Of a DNA stretch of 51,113 nt, positions 43,218 through 51,113 are shown piece by piece. The translations under genes were made by a program, and so were the position numbers. The stretch comes from Cytophagales bacterium. Lineage in GTDB: Bacteria > Bacteroidota > Bacteroidia > Cytophagales > Spirosomataceae. The notes beneath the pieces are model-generated. The model saw nothing but the letters and a program-made list of their open reading frames with translations. It was not told the origin of the DNA and did not search any database. Each line of letters opens with the position of its first letter. Positions within the stretch are counted from its first letter, which is position 1. The stretch covers positions 1 through 51,113 of the forward strand of contig JAAFJL010000013.1 of the NCBI GenBank assembly GCA_013298865.1, read 5' to 3'.

Positions 43218-43679
43218 ATGAAAACAGCATTTAGTATTATTACACTTCTCTTGTTATCAACCACGGGTTTTTCACAAGATATGAATTCCAGAAAAAAGGA
43301 GTATTTATTAGAGAACGGTGTCGCAATTGAGGGTTATGATCCAGTATCATATTTTAACAATAAACCTCAGAAAGGAAAGAAAGAATTTGCCTTCACTCAC
43401 GAAGGAATTGTGTATCAGTTTGCCAATAATAATAACTTGATTGCTTTCAAAAAAAATCCCGAAAACTACGAGCCTCAATATGGCGGTTGGTGTGCTTATG
43501 CGATGGGTTCAAAGGGAGAAAAAGTTGAGGTTGACCCACAGACTTTCAAGATTGTTAACGGAAAATTATATTTATTTTACCATACGTTTTTTAGTAATAC
43601 GCTCACGGATTGGAACAAAGACGAAAACTCTCTAAGACTGAAAGCAGACGCTAATTGGAAAAAATTCATCAAACAATGA
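43218..43679 (+). CDS. Exported YHS domain-containing protein
   Basis: This 153-residue protein has a signal peptide (MKTAFSIITLLLLSTTGFSQ) and a YHS domain: AIEGYDPVSYFN, then FTHEGIVYQFANNNNLIAF and YGGWCAYAMGSKGEKV. YHS domains are thought to bind metal or haem-type ligands; the biochemical role here is unknown. The stop overlaps the ATG of the next (DoxX) gene, so the pair is translationally coupled. The ATG at 43218 is chosen over an upstream codon at 43158, which would precede the signal peptide by 20 residues. Confidence 0.9.
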   Translation: MKTAFSIITLLLLSTTGFSQDMNSRKKEYLLENGVAIEGYDPVSYFNNKPQKGKKEFAFTHEGIVYQFANNNNLIAFKKNPENYEPQYGGWCAYAMGSKGEKVEVDPQTFKIVNGKLYLFYHTFFSNTLTDWNKDENSLRLKADANWKKFIKQ

Positions 43680-44071
43680 AAAATCAGCAAAATGTTATTT
43701 CTTGGGTTGCACAGATTGTAGCAGCCGTAATTTTAGCCCAAACTCTTTTCTTTAAGTTTTCTGGTGCTATGGAAAGCGTAGATTTATTTACCAAATTGGG
43801 CGTAGAACCTTTTGGACGCTATGCAGCAGGAACAATGGAATTGGTTACAGTTATTTTGTTATTGATTCCGAAAAAAGCGTGGCTTGGTGCTACCTTGGGA
43901 GTTTTTGTGATGATAGGTGCGATATTCTCTCATCTTTTAGTACTCGGAATTGAAAGTGAAGGCGATGGCGGTTATTTGTTTATTTTAGCAATCATTACCT
44001 TAATTTGTTGTCTGACAGTACTTTATATTCATAAAAGAGATGCAGTTCTGTTCATTAAAGTAACTTTCTAA
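43676..44071 (+). CDS. DoxX-like membrane protein
   Basis: This 131-residue protein has four hydrophobic helices with AAVILAQTLFFKFSGAMESV at the start and PFGRYAAGTMELVTVILLLIP next, the pattern of the DoxX/DoxD family. Members are linked to redox or membrane-bound quinone processes; no activity can be assigned here. The ATG at 43676 overlaps the YHS stop (ATGA). Confidence 0.87.
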   Translation: MKNQQNVISWVAQIVAAVILAQTLFFKFSGAMESVDLFTKLGVEPFGRYAAGTMELVTVILLLIPKKAWLGATLGVFVMIGAIFSHLLVLGIESEGDGGYLFILAIITLICCLTVLYIHKRDAVLFIKVTF

Positions 44072-44079
44072 TTATTTTT

Positions 44080-44087
44080 TACGTTTG
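44080..44087 (+). promoter_or_regulatory. Candidate -7 element upstream of the Crp/Fnr gene
   Basis: TACGTTTG fits TAnnTTTG, 38 bases before the ATG at 44125. No clear -33 element accompanies it. Confidence 0.35.
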
Positions 44088-44124
44088 AAGAATATGGATT
44101 TTCTGATATTTTTCTAAAAAAATT

Positions 44125-44811
44125 ATGCAAGACGAAGCTAAATACTGGTACTTACACGACCACCAATTATTCTCGATATTAAGCCGTGAGGAAAACAGAG
44201 CCTTGTGTTTGATTCCGAAATTTAAGACGGTAAAAAAAAGTGAGATTATTTATTTTTCTCATGATGAAAAACAGAGACTTTATACCGTAAAAAGTGGGAC
44301 GCTTAAAATCATTACTTCTGATGAAAACGGTAATGAAACTGTGAAAGAAATCTTGCGTTCTGGTGATTTGTTTGGGCAATATACTTTTGATGAAGAGGAT
44401 AACGCTAACAGAGACGAGTTTGCCGTTGCAATTTCTGACAAAGTTGTTTTGTGCAGTTTTACGGTAGAAGATTTTGAAGCAATCTTAAATAAAAACCCAC
44501 AATTGGCAATTCGTTATACCAAATTGGTAGGTTTCAAAATCAAAAGAATTACGAATAATTATACCAATCTGATGTTCAAAGATGTGAAAACAAGGTTTGC
44601 TTTGTTCTTGAAAGATTGGGCTTTGAAAGAAGGAAATGGACAAGCAAAAGATGTCAAACTGAAAAATTACTTGACTCATAACGACATCGCTGGACTAATT
44701 TGCAGTACTCGACAAACGGTAACATTACTTTTTAACGAACTGAAAACCAAAGGGTTAATTGATTATTCAAGAAGTGAAATCATTGTTTTTGACCCTTTGA
44801 AATTGGGATGA
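44125..44811 (+). CDS. Crp/Fnr family transcriptional regulator
   Basis: This 228-residue protein has a cyclic-nucleotide-binding-like beta roll (KSEIIYFSHDEKQRLYTVKSG, then EILRSGDLFGQYTF), a long helix and a winged helix-turn-helix (THNDIAGLICSTRQTVTLLFNELKTKGLIDY). No cysteine cluster for Fe-S sensing is seen in the N-terminal part. The effector is unknown. It lies just after the YHS-DoxX pair and may regulate it or the DM13 and YceI genes downstream. Confidence 0.94.
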   Translation: MQDEAKYWYLHDHQLFSILSREENRALCLIPKFKTVKKSEIIYFSHDEKQRLYTVKSGTLKIITSDENGNETVKEILRSGDLFGQYTFDEEDNANRDEFAVAISDKVVLCSFTVEDFEAILNKNPQLAIRYTKLVGFKIKRITNNYTNLMFKDVKTRFALFLKDWALKEGNGQAKDVKLKNYLTHNDIAGLICSTRQTVTLLFNELKTKGLIDYSRSEIIVFDPLKLG

Positions 44812-44880
44812 TTTTCGTTTTTCGATGCTTGATGTTCGTTACTCGTTTTAAAAAAATAAATTTTAGACAAAAATATTCTT

Positions 44881-45309
44881 ATGAAAAAGTACATTTCAAT
44901 TTTATGCATGACATTCATTGTTTTTGCGTGTAGTAAGGCAGTCGTAGAGCCCGTTGTTGTAAATCAAGCACCACCGCCAGAAGTCAAGAATGGAACTGTT
45001 GAATCTAAAGGAGATTTCAAGAATGGGGCTCATCCAACATCTGGTAAAGTTACTGTTGTTACAGATAAAACAGACCCAAAGAAAAAGTACCTTTCTTTCA
45101 CAGATTTTAAAACTGACGCAGGACCAGATTTATACATTTATCTTGCCGAAGACACTAAAGCAACTGGTTTTATTTCTGTCAGTAAATTAGACAAAGCTGG
45201 CACTTTTACCTTAGAGATTCCCTCAGATGCTAAATTAGACAAGCAGAAATATGTACTCATTTGGTGCAAATCTTTCACTGTATTGTTTGGCAGTGCTTTG
45301 TTAGAGTAA
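44881..45309 (+). CDS. DM13 domain-containing lipoprotein
   Basis: This 142-residue protein has a lipoprotein signal (MKKYISILCMTFIVFACSK, Cys17) and a DM13 domain: GDFKNGAHPTSGKVTVV, YLSFTDFKTDAGPDLYIYL and YVLIWCKSFTVLFGSALLE. DM13 domains carry a conserved cysteine (here in IWCKSF) and may be involved in redox reactions. It follows the Crp/Fnr gene on the same strand after 69 bases. Confidence 0.9.
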   Translation: MKKYISILCMTFIVFACSKAVVEPVVVNQAPPPEVKNGTVESKGDFKNGAHPTSGKVTVVTDKTDPKKKYLSFTDFKTDAGPDLYIYLAEDTKATGFISVSKLDKAGTFTLEIPSDAKLDKQKYVLIWCKSFTVLFGSALLE

Positions 45310-45450
45310 GAAAGGTTTTGAACTTAGAGAATTAGAGTTTTAGAGATAATTACCCTCTTTTCTCAAATCATCTAAGTTTCATTTAGGCTAACTTTTATCA
45401 TAAGCCTTTGTTAATCAATACATTATACTTCATCAACAAATAAAAATTTC

Positions 45451-46188
45451 ATGAAAATATTACTTTTTGTTCTCACAGCAATTGTGACTACATGGACAGC
45501 CAATGCCCAAGCATTAGACAAAACATACACCAATGCAGACTTGGCAATTTCTGCTGGTTCAGGTGGTTTTTCGACTGCTCTTTCTTATACTAAAATGTAC
45601 GGTTTTGGTAAGTCTCATCGTTTCAAGGTTGGTATCGGTGGGCGAATCACTTCTTGTTTTGGCACAAATGCCTCCGCCCGTACTGCACCAGCAAGTTTAA
45701 CTTCTGGTAGTGAAAGTTTCGGTGCATTGGCAGCAAACGATATAGCAGCAAATATTGATACTTTAACAATAAAAACTGCCCAAACAAATGCCATAAACGC
45801 AACGATTACATTGCAATATGCCGTATCTAAAAAATTGGAATTGGGCTTTGGGATTGATGCAATTGGCTATACTTTCGGAGGAAAACAAACGGGTACTTTA
45901 TCTGCAAATGCGGCTTCCAAAAGAAAATTTACAGATAATACCTTAGTCTCAGATGTTACGCCAACGGCTTTTAACGCCCTTTTGGTAAGTGACTCAGACT
46001 TGGGCAGTCTAAATTCTGAACTTTATGCACGATATTGGATTTCAGACAAAATAGGTATAAGAGCAGGTCTAAGTTTCCAGTTCGTGGAATATACTTCTGA
46101 TAAAAAAGTAAAAGTAAATAATGAAGAAAATAATCGCTGGCGTGCAAAAATATTACAACCAATGATTGCTATTTCTTTCAAATTATAA
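45451..46188 (+). CDS. Outer-membrane beta-barrel-like protein, unknown function
   Basis: This 245-residue protein has a signal peptide (MKILLFVLTAIVTTWTANAQ). Alternating strand-like segments follow (RFKVGIGGRITSCFG, LELGFGIDAIGYTFGG, LYARYWISDKIGIRAGLSFQF), with a C-terminal strand ILQPMIAISFKL ending in a hydrophobic residue, as in porin-like barrels. I recognise no specific family. Confidence 0.75.
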   Translation: MKILLFVLTAIVTTWTANAQALDKTYTNADLAISAGSGGFSTALSYTKMYGFGKSHRFKVGIGGRITSCFGTNASARTAPASLTSGSESFGALAANDIAANIDTLTIKTAQTNAINATITLQYAVSKKLELGFGIDAIGYTFGGKQTGTLSANAASKRKFTDNTLVSDVTPTAFNALLVSDSDLGSLNSELYARYWISDKIGIRAGLSFQFVEYTSDKKVKVNNEENNRWRAKILQPMIAISFKL

Positions 46189-46319
46189 GTCATTCGCCCT
46201 AAAACTCGTATATTTTTGGTAGAGAGTATTTTGGCGGAAATCGCTCTCTACAAAAGCCAAAATGGAATTGAAAATATCGAGTGGGCGTAATTTTTTAAAT
46301 CACTTATCAACAAAAACAA

Positions 46320-46859
46320 ATGAAAAAAATCATCCAAATAGTCACGCTTTTCGTAGGTATATCGACGGGAATTTTTGCTCAGAATTGGAAGCCCGTAACA
46401 GCAAACGTAGGCTTTAAAATTAAAATGTTAGGCTCAACGGTTGATGGGAAATTCAAAGGATTCGTCGGAACAGTCAAATTTGACCCTACTGATTTAGCAA
46501 ATGCCAGTATTGCTGGAACGGTTGATGCCTCGACTGTTGACACAGATAGCAACCTCAGAAACAGACACTTAAAGGAAAAAGAAGAGTTTTTTGATGTAGC
46601 AAAATACCCTACTTTAAAAATGAAGTCTATTAAAATTGAAAAAGATGGTGCTAACTTTGTAGGAACGTTTGACCTCACGATGAAAGCAACTACTAAAAGT
46701 GTAAAAATTCCGTTTACTTTCAAGCAAGAAGGTGACAAGGCTACCTTTGCAGGCTCAACAGTTATCAATCGCAAGGATTGGAGCGTGGGCGGTGGCACTT
46801 GGGGAATGGGTTCAGATGTTACATTTTCAGTTACAATCAACACAGTAAAAACGAATTAG
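46320..46859 (+). CDS. YceI family periplasmic protein
   Basis: This 179-residue protein has a signal peptide (MKKIIQIVTLFVGISTGIFAQ) and the YceI pattern: VGFKIKMLGSTVDGKFKGF, DASTVDTDSNLRNRHLKE, FFDVAKYPTLKMKS and NRKDWSVGGGTWGMG. YceI lipocalin-like barrels bind long isoprenoid chains such as ubiquinone-type molecules. It is followed after 8 bases by the DinB-type gene, so the two are likely co-transcribed. Confidence 0.95.
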   Translation: MKKIIQIVTLFVGISTGIFAQNWKPVTANVGFKIKMLGSTVDGKFKGFVGTVKFDPTDLANASIAGTVDASTVDTDSNLRNRHLKEKEEFFDVAKYPTLKMKSIKIEKDGANFVGTFDLTMKATTKSVKIPFTFKQEGDKATFAGSTVINRKDWSVGGGTWGMGSDVTFSVTINTVKTN

Positions 46860-46867
46860 TCTAAGGG

Positions 46868-47371
46868 ATGCTTCAGGAAACTAATATTGAAATAATTAAG
46901 CAACTTTCTGATTTACTGAAAGTTACAGATAAGGATATTTATAAAAATCCTCTAAAAACTTTACATTTTAGTACGGTTGGGCAGCACGTCCGTCATATTG
47001 CTGAATTCTATTTGTGTCTGCTGAAAGGCTACCAAACCGAAATCGTGAATTATGACGCTCGCCAGCGTGACCTCAGAATTGAGTCTGACAGAGATTTTGC
47101 TTTAGAAAATTTAGCAGAGATCATCAATAAACTCAATTTTGTAAAAACTGATAAAAATTTATCACTCCAGACTTCTTTCGGAAGTGATGAAACCTTGGAT
47201 ATTCCAAGCAGTTTTTTCAGAGAATTGACGTATTTGATAGAGCATACCATCCATCATTTGGCAATTATTAAAATTGGACTAAATGAATCATACCCAGCAA
47301 TAAAATTTCCAGAAAACTTCGGTGTAGCACATTCAACCATCAGATTCAGACAAAAATCTGCGAGTGCGTAA
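46868..47371 (+). CDS. DinB-like protein
   Basis: This 167-residue four-helix protein has metal-ligand-type histidines in GQHVRHIAEFY (about residues 38-48) and LIEHTIHHLAI (about 122-132), the arrangement of DinB/YfiT metalloproteins. Members include thiol-dependent transferases and damage-inducible proteins of unknown role. The start MLQETNIEIIKQ is the first ATG after the YceI stop. Confidence 0.85.
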   Translation: MLQETNIEIIKQLSDLLKVTDKDIYKNPLKTLHFSTVGQHVRHIAEFYLCLLKGYQTEIVNYDARQRDLRIESDRDFALENLAEIINKLNFVKTDKNLSLQTSFGSDETLDIPSSFFRELTYLIEHTIHHLAIIKIGLNESYPAIKFPENFGVAHSTIRFRQKSASA

Positions 47372-47500
47372 ATAATTTAATGAGTGATTGAATGAATTAG
47401 TGATTGAGTGAATATTGTCATTCCCACTTTTAGTTTGGAAGATTTATAAGTAATCAATACTTTATAACCGACACTTTTATTTAACTAACTATTTGATTTT

Positions 47501-47527
47501 AAAGCTGATAGCCAAATGCCAACAGCT
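47501..47527 (+). repeat. Short heptamer-type repeat fragment
   Basis: AAAGCTGATAGCC-AAATGCC-AACAGC has the 7-bp spaced words of the leu-operon heptamer family, AGCC orientation. It is an isolated fragment in the gap before the NRDE gene. Confidence 0.5.
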
Positions 47528-47588
47528 ACTTAACTCATCAAATACTTCCGTTTTTTGCTTTTAAAAATTTTCAAATCTACTAATCACA

Positions 47589-48302
47589 ATGTGCGTTCTG
47601 ACGTATATCCCTACTTCAAAAAATAGTTATTTTCTGACTAATAATCGTGACGAAGCAACTGCCCGTACAAAGGCATTGCCTCCCAGGCGTTACAGGCTGA
47701 ATAACACTCAGGTTTTCTTCCCGAAAGACCCACAATCTGGTGGAACATGGATTGCAACTTCCGCTAATTTCACGATTTGTTTATTAAATGGAGCTTTCGA
47801 GAAACACACACCTCTACCGCCTTATCGCCAAAGTAGAGGGCAAATTATTGTAGATTTTTTTCAGTATTCAAATACCCAAAAATTTGTTGATAATTACAAT
47901 TTTTCAGGAATAGAAAATTTCACTTTGATAATTATTGAAAATACTAACTCTATGAATATCTGTGAGTTACGTTGGGATGGAACAACGCTTTCGGAAAAAA
48001 ATATAGATGCTCATCAGTCACATATTTGGTCTTCCTCAACGCTTTATCCGCCCGAAGTTGTAAGTAACAGAGAACAATGGTTTGAAGATTTTTTGAAGAA
48101 AAATCCATCTTTGACACAAGAAGAAATCTTGGATTTTCATAAAAACGGCGGTAATGGCGACCCCGAAAATGACCTAAACATGAACCGCAATGACGAGCTA
48201 AAAACTCAGTGCATCATGCAAATTGTAAGACATAATCAATACCATTCATTCTCTTTTCATGACCTGTTGAGCAATCAAGAATTGAGGTATCAGGTTTTGT
48301 AG
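47589..48302 (+). CDS. NRDE family protein (TANGO2-like)
   Basis: This 237-residue protein has the NRDE motif at the N-terminus (MCVLTYIP...TNNRDEA, with Cys2 as potential N-terminal nucleophile) and the segment FPKDPQSGGTWIATSA followed by CLLNGAFEKH. This matches the NRDE/TANGO2 family, whose eukaryotic members are linked to haem or lipid handling. The bacterial function is unknown. Confidence 0.93.
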   Translation: MCVLTYIPTSKNSYFLTNNRDEATARTKALPPRRYRLNNTQVFFPKDPQSGGTWIATSANFTICLLNGAFEKHTPLPPYRQSRGQIIVDFFQYSNTQKFVDNYNFSGIENFTLIIIENTNSMNICELRWDGTTLSEKNIDAHQSHIWSSSTLYPPEVVSNREQWFEDFLKKNPSLTQEEILDFHKNGGNGDPENDLNMNRNDELKTQCIMQIVRHNQYHSFSFHDLLSNQELRYQVL

Positions 48303-48388
48303 AAGGGTATGATGTGAAAAGTCTTTGGAAGAAATCGCATCATCACTAACAAATTAAATTTTGACGATTTAATAGACTAATTTAGATA

Positions 48389-49213
48389 ATGAAGCAACTT
48401 AATACAGGAGAATTTTATGGGCAAACAAATCAAACAATTCACTTGAATGGGATTACTTTGACCGACACAGAATATACTCTTGATAAAGTAGATTGGCACT
48501 ACCACGAAAACGCTTATTTCACTTTTATTTTGCAAGGAAACGTGATTGAAGGAAATAAAAAAGAAATCTATAATTGTTCCCCAGGAAGCCTTTTATTCCA
48601 TAATTGGCAAGAACCTCATTACAATATAAAACCCAAAGGCTATACCAGAGGTTTTCAGATTGAATTAAAAAATACTTGGTTTGATAACTTGGATTTCAAC
48701 ATTGATAATTTACAAGGAAGTATGAAAATCTCTAATGTTGACATCAAATTTTTTCTTTATAAAATATTTAATGAAACAAAAATTGAAGACGAGACAACTT
48801 CATTATCAATTCAATCTTTGATTTTACAGGCACTTGTCGAAATGTTTCGTAGCACACAAATTGAGTTTGACAAAAACCCAAATTGGGTTAGTAAAATTAA
48901 AGAAATTTTATTCTATGAATTTTCAGACAAACTAACACTTGAGTATCTATCTAAAACATTGGATATCCACCCTGTCCATCTTTCAAGAGATTTTTCAAAA
49001 TATTTCAATTGTAATTTAGGTGATTATCTCAGAAAGTTAAAAGTAGAAAAATCTTATACACTCCTATCTGACAAAAAACATACTTTAACTGAAATAGCCT
49101 ACGAATGTGGTTTTTCAGACCAAAGCCACTTCAATCGTTGCTTCAAATCAGTTAGTGGAATAAGTCCTAATACCTTTAGGAAAATTATTTCCAACTACTC
49201 TTCCAGATGTTAA
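48389..49213 (+). CDS. AraC family transcriptional regulator
   Basis: This 274-residue protein has an N-terminal cupin domain (WHYHENAYFTFILQGNVIEG, then NWQEPHYNIKP) and a C-terminal double helix-turn-helix (YLSKTLDIHPVHLSRDFSKYF, then LTEIAYECGFSDQSHFNRCF). The histidines in the cupin suggest a metal or small-molecule sensor. It is followed after 63 bases by the serine hydrolase gene on the same strand, which it may control. Confidence 0.94.
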   Translation: MKQLNTGEFYGQTNQTIHLNGITLTDTEYTLDKVDWHYHENAYFTFILQGNVIEGNKKEIYNCSPGSLLFHNWQEPHYNIKPKGYTRGFQIELKNTWFDNLDFNIDNLQGSMKISNVDIKFFLYKIFNETKIEDETTSLSIQSLILQALVEMFRSTQIEFDKNPNWVSKIKEILFYEFSDKLTLEYLSKTLDIHPVHLSRDFSKYFNCNLGDYLRKLKVEKSYTLLSDKKHTLTEIAYECGFSDQSHFNRCFKSVSGISPNTFRKIISNYSSRC

Positions 49214-49244
49214 TCCCGTTCTATGCTGGGCATCTCATGCTTCG

Positions 49245-49252
49245 TATCTTTG
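49245..49252 (+). promoter_or_regulatory. Candidate -7 element upstream of the serine hydrolase gene
   Basis: TATCTTTG fits TAnnTTTG, 24 bases before the ATG at 49277. No clear -33 element accompanies it. Confidence 0.35.
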
Positions 49253-49276
49253 TAAATTAATTTTAACTTATAAGAT

Positions 49277-50932
49277 ATGACGAAGGCTTACATTTTGATT
49301 TCTCTGGTATTGTCTTTACCCGTAAGTATTTTCGGGCAGACTAAAGATTTGGTTCAAACTGATGGAATAACAACCCCCATCCATAAGGCGAATATCGGTA
49401 AAGTAACTTTCATGCCTAAAGATATTCCACTTGAGGAATATAAGGAATCTGATTTTTTGACCTCTTTTGTTTATACTGAGAAAACCAATTTAATCATCAG
49501 AGTTTTTATGGATAATTCCATTACAAATTATTTGCATCCACTTGCCCCTGAATTGACCGAAGACGAACTCAATTTAAAAGGCAATTATCAGTTTTCATTT
49601 TACATAGACAATAACTTAATTTATGAGGAAAATATTCATCATGGTTGTGGACTAAGAAAAAGTACTACTACGACTTTTCGAGTACCATTTATTGATACGG
49701 CGGGTGGTGATTGGTGGTCAGTAAATTTATTTGAAAGATTTAAAACAAATGGAGGAGAAAAAGCCCTAACAAATGGAACGCATAAGTTGAAAGTTGAAAT
49801 GAGACCGTATGTAAAACAAGAAGAAAATATTGAAGCAAAGGTCGGCAGCTTAATTGCAAAAGGGGAATTAAATTTAATAGTTAAGATACCAGAAATTACA
49901 GCAAAACAAATTGCTATTCAGTCAATTGCAGCCAATAGTGGCTTAAAAATATCATCACAAAATTACAACAAAAAGAAAATTGAAGAACTCAATAAAAGTA
50001 TTGCCCAAAATTCATTTAAAGCAATTACAAGCATAATAGTATTGAATAATGGCAAACTTTTGTTGGAGGAGTATTTCAACGATGCAAATAGAAATACAAT
50101 ACACGATACTCGTTCAGTTGGAAAATCTTTCACTTCAACTTTGATGGGGATTGCAATAAAAGACGGATACATTAAAGATGAAAAGCAAACTTTAAACAAC
50201 TTTTATGAATTGACAAAATTTTCAAACTACTCTATAAAAAAAGACCGTGTAAAATTGAGCGATTTGTTAAAAATGAGTTCGGCATTTAATGGGTCAGATA
50301 GTAATAGTGATTCGCCAGGAAATGAGGAAAATATGTACCCTACTGAAAATTGGGTAAAGTTTGCATTAGATTTACCAATAGACAGCCTTAAAACCAATGG
50401 AAAGCAGTGGGATTATTTTACGGCAGGAGTAGTATTATTGGGTGATATTCTAAATAAATCTGTGCCAGAAGGATTAGAGAAATATGCAGACAAAACATTA
50501 TTTAAACCTTTGGGCATTAAAAACTATCAGTGGCAATATACACCTCAAAAAGTCGTGAATACAGCAGGTGGGCTTAGAATGAAATCTTTAGACTTAGCAA
50601 AATTTGGACAGCTTTATAAAAATAATGGTACCTGGAATAGCCAACAGATTATACCAAAAGAATGGGTCAACAAAACATTTACAAGACAAATCCAAATTCC
50701 TGAAAGAGAAAATGAATATTATGGCTATTTGTTTTGGAACAAAACTTATACAGTGAATAAAAAAAGCTATGAAGTTTTTTACTGTGCAGGAAATGGAGGT
50801 AGTAAAATATTTATGTTTAGGGACTTACCAATAGTTGTTGTTGTTACAGCAAAAGCCTATAATAAACCCTTCGCACACAAACAGGTTGACAAAATAATGC
50901 AGGATTATTTAATTCCAGCAATCTTAGAGTGA
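49277..50932 (+). CDS. Class C beta-lactamase-fold serine hydrolase
   Basis: This 551-residue exported protein has a signal peptide (MTKAYILISLVLSLPVSIFGQ), an unrecognised N-terminal part to about residue 230 and a beta-lactamase-fold domain. The SxxK motif is S280-V-G-K283 and the second-motif tyrosine is Tyr380 in WDYFTAGVVLLG, with Thr382 where Asn is usual. The third motif is replaced by CAGNGGSKIF near residue 515. It is probably an esterase or peptidase rather than a resistance enzyme. It lies downstream of an AraC regulator. A hairpin follows. Confidence 0.9.
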   Translation: MTKAYILISLVLSLPVSIFGQTKDLVQTDGITTPIHKANIGKVTFMPKDIPLEEYKESDFLTSFVYTEKTNLIIRVFMDNSITNYLHPLAPELTEDELNLKGNYQFSFYIDNNLIYEENIHHGCGLRKSTTTTFRVPFIDTAGGDWWSVNLFERFKTNGGEKALTNGTHKLKVEMRPYVKQEENIEAKVGSLIAKGELNLIVKIPEITAKQIAIQSIAANSGLKISSQNYNKKKIEELNKSIAQNSFKAITSIIVLNNGKLLLEEYFNDANRNTIHDTRSVGKSFTSTLMGIAIKDGYIKDEKQTLNNFYELTKFSNYSIKKDRVKLSDLLKMSSAFNGSDSNSDSPGNEENMYPTENWVKFALDLPIDSLKTNGKQWDYFTAGVVLLGDILNKSVPEGLEKYADKTLFKPLGIKNYQWQYTPQKVVNTAGGLRMKSLDLAKFGQLYKNNGTWNSQQIIPKEWVNKTFTRQIQIPERENEYYGYLFWNKTYTVNKKSYEVFYCAGNGGSKIFMFRDLPIVVVVTAKAYNKPFAHKQVDKIMQDYLIPAILE

Positions 50933-50941
50933 CTTTTGTCT

Positions 50942-50977
50942 GCCGTGTTGTCAAGTTATCAAACCTGACAACACGGC
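50942..50977. terminator. 12-bp perfect hairpin after the serine hydrolase gene
   Basis: GCCGTGTTGTCA (50942-50953) pairs with TGACAACACGGC (50966-50977) around a 12-base loop, between convergent genes. There is no T-tract, so the termination role is probable but not certain. Confidence 0.6.
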
Positions 50978-51001
50978 TGGAAGCCATTTCATGAAACGTC
51001 T

Positions 51002-51113
51002 CTACTTTATTTCCACTACAAAATTCCCTTCAAAATCCGTTGTTCCTGGCGTTGCAGTGCCATTTTTTACGGGCTTCCCTCCTACTTCGGGTTGGTGTCT
51101 TAACGTAACTTTC
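51002..51113 (-). CDS. C-terminal fragment of an unrecognised protein (window edge)
   Basis: On the minus strand an open frame enters from the right edge and ends at TAG (51002-51004). The last residues read VTLRHQPEVGGKPVKNGT and end GNFVVEIK. The composition looks like a real secreted or beta-rich protein, but only about 36 residues are visible and I do not recognise a family. Confidence 0.6.
   Translation of the reverse strand, partial: KVTLRHQPEVGGKPVKNGTATPGTTDFEGNFVVEIK

Noticed and set aside
46379..46843. 154-codon minus-strand frame
   Set aside because: It is antisense to the YceI gene, which has a full set of family motifs and a signal peptide.
1..51113. tRNA or rRNA genes
   Set aside because: I looked through the intergenic stretches for cloverleaf-like or rRNA-like sequence and saw none; a covariance-model scan was not possible.

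Overview
The window is about 51 kb of low-GC chromosomal DNA from a Bacteroidota bacterium, most likely a Cytophagales (Spirosomaceae/Cytophagaceae-like) member. The reasons are a SusC/SusD outer-membrane pair, a T9SS type A C-terminal sorting domain, a 189-residue adenylate kinase, Bat/DUF58 genes, DUF4296, DM13 and NRDE proteins, and TAnnTTTG-type -7 promoter elements. I see no rRNA, tRNA, CRISPR array, prophage or classical insertion sequence.

Positions 1-7,622 hold a leucine (and probably isoleucine) biosynthesis operon on the minus strand: leuC, leuD, a citramalate/isopropylmalate synthase and the first codons of leuB. Every spacer carries an accessory gene on the same strand. Two are four-helix-bundle (23S rRNA intervening-sequence type) proteins and one is a GxxExxY protein. 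Upstream of leuC lie a DUF4062 protein and a REP-associated tyrosine transposase (RAYT). The spacers are built from inverted or tandem repeats: a heptamer family around the four-helix-bundle genes, an ACTCTGTG family around GxxExxY, and REP-like 54-bp units, including a four-copy array, around DUF4062 and RAYT. The stop codons of the leu genes touch or lie inside the repeats. This hairpin-bounded cargo is the most unusual part of the window.

Positions 7,623-16,227 carry an AraC regulator, a 7TMR-DISM histidine kinase, a NUDIX hydrolase and a SusD/SusC pair. Positions 16,515-22,625 carry adk, obg and a 1,375-residue secreted SGNH esterase with Ig-like repeats and a T9SS signal. Positions 22,768-27,927 carry an ECF sigma factor with an overlapping membrane partner, a Uma2 nuclease, two paralogous periplasmic thioredoxin-fold proteins and a DUF1801 protein. 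Positions 28,064-31,705 carry a zeta-toxin-like kinase with an overlapping 48-residue ORF, then a sigma-54 response regulator and its histidine kinase.

Positions 31,764-41,664 carry truA, a partial Bat locus (VWA protein, membrane protein, DUF58), DUF4296, tag with a 160-bp MITE-like palindrome at its 3' end, a dolichol-phosphate-mannose-synthase-like glycosyltransferase, a HemJ/CopD protein, a compact CHC2-Toprim primase, a small outer-membrane protein and an EamA transporter. Positions 41,774-51,113 carry an NtrC-type regulator without a DNA-binding domain, YHS, DoxX, Crp/Fnr, DM13, an outer-membrane protein, YceI, DinB and NRDE proteins, an AraC regulator, a class C serine hydrolase and the 3' end of one more gene.

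All assignments come from reading motifs in translated sequence; no database search was run.
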